From Arenicola marina (Eukaryota > Annelida > Polychaeta > Arenicolidae), in NCBI GenBank assembly GCA_964019135.1, contig OZ025253.1, positions 11,723,059 through 11,787,058 on the forward strand: 64,000 nt of DNA, read 5' to 3'. Shown here in pieces: positions 59,696 to 64,000 of this stretch; positions within the stretch are counted from its first letter, which is position 1, and each line of letters starts with the position of its first letter. Both the position numbers and the translations under genes were made by a program. The notes beneath the pieces were generated by a model. The model did no database searches. It was not told the origin of the DNA and worked only from the letters and a program-made list of their open reading frames with translations.

Positions 59696-59878
59696 AGTCC
59701 GCGCGCGATATAAATAAACCGCGCAGTTTTATGTTATAATTATTGTTTTACAGACTCTCAGAGATATAAAACCTATATGCATCATAATTTTGAGATACTT
59801 TTAGTCTTGATTCTAAAATGTAAAATATCTAAAATGGCCAATGTAAGTACATTGGTTCAAGTCTTTAAGAAATCATTC

Positions 59879-60005
59879 ACATCACCTTTCACGTCACCAT
59901 CCACGTCACCGTGCATTCACGTCAACATCTACGTCTATATTCACCTCACCATTCACGTCACCATTCTCGTCACCCGCCACGTCACCCGCCACGTCACCAA
60001 CCACG
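59879..60005 (+). repeat. degenerate 12-bp minisatellite (CACGTCACC)
   Basis: Diverged copies of a unit close to CATTCACGTCAC run through this stretch. The 141-codon frame at 59777-60202 owes its Thr/Ser/His-rich middle to the repeat; its flanks resemble no family, so I do not call it a gene. The repeated ACGTCA is a CRE half-site. Confidence 0.75.
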
Positions 60006-60357
60006 CCCCATTCTGTCATCAGCCAATGATAACTAATACTCCCCTCCGTTTATCCTCAGCTCTTGTATCCCCGTCAGTCCCAATGCTCACTCACAAATCC
60101 TCGAGCAAAAATCGCAAGAAGTTAGCCAGATCATATCAGTTCTTGGTGCCACAGTCGCTGCTGATGTGTTACATGCCCGCGCCGGATGTGGCGTGGGCTT
60201 AACAGCCACTTCGCGTGCCTGGTGGCTACCATACACGACATGGGGGCAAAGGCGCGAGGCAAAGTAATGGTTGTCATTAGGAATATGAGCGTAATTTAGA
60301 CTTCCCCTCATACTGGCAATGGCTGGGAGAAGATTGAGACCGCGAAATGAGTAATGT
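60006..60357. other. low-copy DNA
   Basis: Unique sequence between the 12-bp and 18-bp arrays. No gene recognised. Confidence 0.45.
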
Positions 60358-61036
60358 TATTACAGGCGGCAACCGCAATACACACCCTGACCGTAATACA
60401 GACGGTGACCGTAATACAGACCCTGACCGTAATACAGGCCGTGACCGTAGTACAGGCGGTGACCGTAATACAGACGCTGACCGTAATACAGACGGTGACC
60501 GTAATACAGACGGTGACCGTAATACAGACGACTAAGGTAATACAGACGCCCACCATAATACTGATGTCGACCGTAATACAGACGCCCACCGTAATACAGG
60601 CGGTGACCGTAATACAGACGATGTGACCGTAATACAGACGGTGACCGTAATACAGGCGGTGACCGTAATACAGGCGGTGACCGTAATACAGGCGGTGACA
60701 GTAATACAGACGGTGACCGTAATACAGGCGGTGACCGTAATACAGACGGTGACCGTAATACAGACGGTGACCGTAATACAGGCGGTGACCGTAATACAGA
60801 CGGTGACCGTAATACAGGCGGTGACCGTAATACAGGCGGTGACAGTAATACAGGCGGTAACCGCAATACAGGCGGTGACCGTAATACAGGCGGTAACCGT
60901 AATACAGGCGGTGACCGTAATACAGGCGGTGACTGTAATACAGGCGGTGACCGTAATACAGGCGGTGACCGTAATACAGGCGCCGACTGTAATACAGGCG
61001 GTGACCGTAATATAGACGCGGATTGGAATACAAACA
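60358..61036. repeat. 18-bp minisatellite (GGTGACCGTAATACAGGC)
   Basis: About 37 tandem copies of an 18-bp unit, GGTGACCGTAATACAGGC or the AGAC-ending form. Variants include GGTAACC, GACAGTAAT, GACTGTAAT and a CCCACCATAATACTG patch. The AGAC form dominates the first part and the AGGC form the second. Because 18 is a multiple of three and the unit lacks stops in several frames, frames of 62-284 codons run through it on both strands (repeats such as VIQAVT, YYGHRL, RSPPVL). These are rejected as genes. Confidence 0.95.
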
Positions 61037-62224
61037 TGAGAGTGTCAACAAAATATAAATGTCGTAATATATTAAACGTGCTGCAGATCGACTTGAAGGT
61101 TCTGAGTACACTTCTTTTCGTAATATAATCTAATGTAAGACAAAAGCTTAGGCTCCTTCGGACAGTGCAGTAGTTCCTATGCATCATCCATGACCTTATA
61201 TCACCCGAGTACAAGCTGGTGTAGCCCTAGTTTCACCTGTTACACCGGAACTAATTGCACCTATTTTTCTATGCATCCTGGAAGGGTGTTAAGACGCTAT
61301 GACATTGTATATGAATATACTTATAAACGCCTCATCACTCTAGGAGTTTATAATGACGTCTGAACGCGTTTGTCATGGCCTTAATTATAACGAATGGCTG
61401 GCGATAATCACAACGGACATCCGATTTTTGGCGAGAAACAGTATATGACAGGCAAGCGAGAAAAAATATATTCCCAGACACGTCTTCCGCCTAACGCTTC
61501 CGGTGTTGAGTCGCTTTCGATTGTTGCTGGCGTAAGCATTTCTGACTAATAGTTTTGCTTCCGGCCTCATCGTCTTTCCGTTGAGGTACGCCTGCAGAGA
61601 TTGCTAATCCTTTCCAATCAAGACGCTAATTGGTTGGCTGGGTGTTCTCGGGGCGGAATGCTCTTCTCGCGCGAAATACCGTCGGCTCTCTTGTCCACCA
61701 AACACCGCGGCGGGGAACCCAATTTATTGGCGAAAAAACAAAACGCGATCAAAAACTGATATTTTCCCTTGTCAGTGACGTACAATGGGGTGATAAAGAG
61801 ATAAATCCCTTCATTTTCTCCGCCCTTTCTGCGTCATTGTTTTGCCGTACAAATGTAAAAAACGTACCCGTGAATCTGATTAGCCATAGTTTACTGGATG
61901 CCACATATTGAAGCTGTCTGCATTGTCTTGGATACGTGTTTAGGCTTGGGCTCCGGTGGAATCACGCGGTGTGCCTCGCACCGGGTGGTGTATTGCGGCA
62001 ACGAACGTCGTTGTCGACGACCAAGTACTTAATCGTCTGGGTGCCATGTCAACGGGCTGCCTAGTAACCACTCAGTAAGATAATGAGATTTATTCATTTA
62101 ATGTGTCTCATTGACGAATAGGCGAAGCAGGAAAAAAGGGGAACTTTTATTCTCAAATTTCAGGGCAATTAACCCTTCGTCAGAATCTTCCACCATCCAC
62201 CATCACCTCCCTCACGCCAGGAGG
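61037..62224. other. low-copy DNA with a CpG-rich patch
   Basis: No gene is recognised. A CpG-rich patch near 61625-61740 contains CTAATTGG (inverted CCAAT) and CGCGCGAAA (61668-61676, E2F-like), which may be regulatory. The 93-codon frame at 61630-61911 has no recognised family. Confidence 0.4.
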
Positions 62225-62455
62225 CCGGCCCGATAGCTCATTGGGTTAGAGCGCTCGCCTTGAGTGTTCTGGCCTCGGCACGTGGATTGGTGGTTCGCGC
62301 CCCGCTGTAGCCATGTCTATGTGTTCGCAGGATAAAAATCCGATGTCCTTCTTAGTAAAGAGCACGGGGTAACCCCCCGGGGACATGGCTCCTTCTCCCA
62401 TTTACGCGACATGAAAAAAAAGTGGTTAAAGCCTAGTGAATATACAACCAACCAA
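62225..62455 (+). mobile_element. tRNA-derived SINE, family 2, copy 2
   Basis: The A box TAGCTCATTGGGTTAGAGCG begins at 62234, and the B box GGTTCGCGCCC lies at 62292-62302. A body with GGATAAAAATCCGATGTCC follows, homologous to 58661-58805, and the element ends in CAACCAACCAACC. The head is tRNA-like but has no convincing cloverleaf. I could not identify a target-site duplication. Confidence 0.8.
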
Positions 62456-62928
62456 CCTGAGAATGGAGAGGCTCTTGGCCCCGATGTCCTGACATATTGC
62501 TTGTGAATGTCAAGATGTGCTGCCTCTGAAAAACGCTGAGCCATGATGTACTCTGGGGGACCCTTGCAGCTGCAGAAACAGGCTCACATAACTGCCTGCG
62601 TGGCACTGACTCTGGTCTTTTCAACGGTGAAAAATCGGCAATTGGTTGAAGTTTTCTTGTTTATTACCATCTAAAAAATGCGTTGCAATTCAATATAATT
62701 ATATTACTATTACCAACAAAACATTTATATATATTTCAGTAAACATAGATACAGCACGGTTGCTGCTATGGCGTGCCCCTGTCCTATCTAAATCATAATA
62801 ATATCTAGCAAGATGTAAAATGCTTTCCAGATTTAATATTGCAAATCTGATTATTTACTTTAATCAATCCCGCGTATTTATTCTTCATTCCGAACGATTT
62901 TGTGTTTTATTCTTCGCAATAAATTCTC
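62456..62928. other. low-copy DNA
   Basis: AT-rich, no gene recognised. Confidence 0.45.
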
Positions 62929-63038
62929 GGGCCGTGGCTGGGCCTCCAGGCAGGGGGTCGGGCCGTGGCTGAGCCTCCAGGCAGGGGGTCGGGCCGTGGC
63001 TGAGCCTCCAGGCAGGGGGTCGGGCCGTGGCTGAGCCT
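62929..63038 (+). repeat. 31-bp tandem repeat, about 3.5 copies
   Basis: Perfect or near-perfect copies of a 31-bp unit containing GGGCCGTGGCTGAGCCTCCA start at 62929, 62960, 62991 and 63022 (last one partial). Only the first differs visibly (CTGGGCC for CTGAGCC). Confidence 0.95.
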
Positions 63039-63529
63039 TTCAGTGGCTAATAAATATTACATTTGTAAAAAACGAAAAAAAAAAAAGCATTGACCAACCC
63101 TGGGGGCCACCCGGTCCCATGTGATGCATTGGACTCATGAGACCACCCCTCCATATTTGGCGGTCGGGGTTGGTGTGTGGGTGTGTGTGAGGCGGGGGGT
63201 CGGGGTGGGGGGATGGAATGGAATATAATGGCGCCCAAGGCAGTGCCGATGACGTCAGTACCAGAGCTAACTGACTCTGAAGGAGGTAGCGTTTTGAATA
63301 ACTAGGTGGCGCGGTCGGGGTTTACTCGCGATCGCCCTTTACGGACGTTCATTAATACAACCCTTAGGCGTGTTATTTAACTGATAAGAATCATGCAGGA
63401 GGCAGTTTTGACTTCCCTTTTACACAACTTAAATGCCTGCCATGCCAAAAGTAAGGTGTCCATGGCCGTTACAGCAGTGCCTTGTTGAGATAATTAACCG
63501 CGTATACCAAATATACCCCCACCCCCCAG
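63039..63529. other. low-copy DNA with CRE and CTCF-like motifs
   Basis: No gene is recognised. TGACGTCA at 63250-63257 and CTAGGTGGCGC at 63302-63312 lie 45 bp apart. A run of 12 A at 63075-63086 is the longest A run seen. Confidence 0.4.
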
Positions 63530-63850
63530 ACGCCCGCCGTGCCATGAGATAGGGAAGTTCATGCCCCCCCCCCCACCCCCACCACACACACAAACCCCTG
63601 TCGCCCGCCGTTCATGCCCCCACCCTCCCCCTCCTCCCAGTCACCCGCCGTGCCATAAGATAGGGATGTCCATTCCCCCTACCCCACCCCACCACCCCCC
63701 ACCCCGGTCGTCCGCCGTTCATGCCCCCACCTTCCTCCTTCTCCCGGTCGCCCACCGTGCCATATGATGGGGATATATATGCCATGCCTCCCAGCCCACC
63801 CCCACGCCCCCTCCACCCCGGTTGCCCTCCACCGCCCCCCCCCCCCACCG
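63530..63850. repeat. about 110-bp C-rich tandem repeat, three copies
   Basis: Units are anchored by CCGTGCCATGAGATAGGG at 63537, 63648 and 63755 (spacings 111 and 107 bp), each followed by C-rich tracts such as TTCATGCCCCCAC. Proline-rich (plus) and glycine-rich (minus) frames are repeat shadows. Confidence 0.85.
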
Positions 63851-64000
63851 TGCATGGAGATGGAGACTTTCATGTGGTGATTTCAATAGCGAATCCTTAC
63901 ACCCAGCACAGCAAGCCCGGGGCCGCACGCGGGCTGATTTCCAATCCGCTTTACTTCTCCGGAACCGGAAGAGAGTTCTTTTAATCAGGAGACATCAGGC
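63851..64000. other. unique sequence to window end
   Basis: Nothing recognised. Confidence 0.5.

Noticed and set aside
59777..60202. 141-codon plus-strand frame
   Set aside because: Its middle is a degenerate 12-bp repeat and its flanks resemble no family.
60308..61214. Minus-strand frames of 267 and 284 codons and a plus-strand frame of 130 codons
   Set aside because: Generated by the 18-bp repeat, which is open in several frames on both strands; no non-repetitive domain.

Overview
This is eukaryotic, most likely metazoan, DNA, and I see no confident host protein-coding gene in it. The evidence is a non-LTR retrotransposon reverse transcriptase, decayed L1/Tx1-type and other non-LTR fragments, tRNA-derived SINEs with Pol III A and B boxes, a MITE-like element, and many mini- and satellite arrays. 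There are no operons or prokaryotic gene spacing. A marine invertebrate genome is plausible, but the species cannot be fixed from sequence alone.

Layout. 1-5.7 kb is low-copy DNA with a fold-back element (about 1.2-1.4 kb), a related degenerate GTGTCG repeat (3.75-4.0 kb), a 75-bp duplication and very long C/G homopolymers. 5.74-11.26 kb is one minisatellite built from 34-bp and 27-bp units. It is split by a 2,036-bp, 5'-truncated retrotransposon on the minus strand (6672-8707), which carries the only long convincing coding region, a 623-residue reverse transcriptase. 11.3-23 kb is low-copy DNA with a 70-bp C-rich repeat, a CTCF-like degenerate repeat, two candidate CpG-type promoters (16.8-17.06 and 20.45-21.13 kb), a 42-bp minisatellite (18.85-20.0 kb), a 408-bp MITE with 38-bp inverted ends (21504-21911), and an internally deleted reverse transcriptase pseudogene (22.08-22.69 kb).

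23.0-47.0 kb is the dominant structure: about 24 kb, roughly 648 head-to-tail copies, of a 37-bp satellite. Blocks of tens to hundreds of units are re-copied at offsets close to exact multiples of 37 bp (1887, 2590, 1776, 8843, 9398 and others). This is a nested higher-order structure made by unequal exchange or amplification.

47-64 kb is low-copy DNA holding a SINE with a perfect 15-bp target duplication (47540-47726), an L1/Tx1-type pseudogene with a poly(A) end (49.68-51.13 kb), and a 20-bp array carrying AGGTCA half-sites. It also holds a 58-bp array interrupted twice (once by a retrotransposon 3' end), a dispersed 200-bp repeat pair, two copies of a second SINE family, and 12-, 18-, 31- and 110-bp arrays.

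The elements do not form a pathway. The window records tandem-repeat turnover with non-LTR elements inserted into the arrays. Nearly all other long open frames are by-products of repeats whose units lack stop codons.
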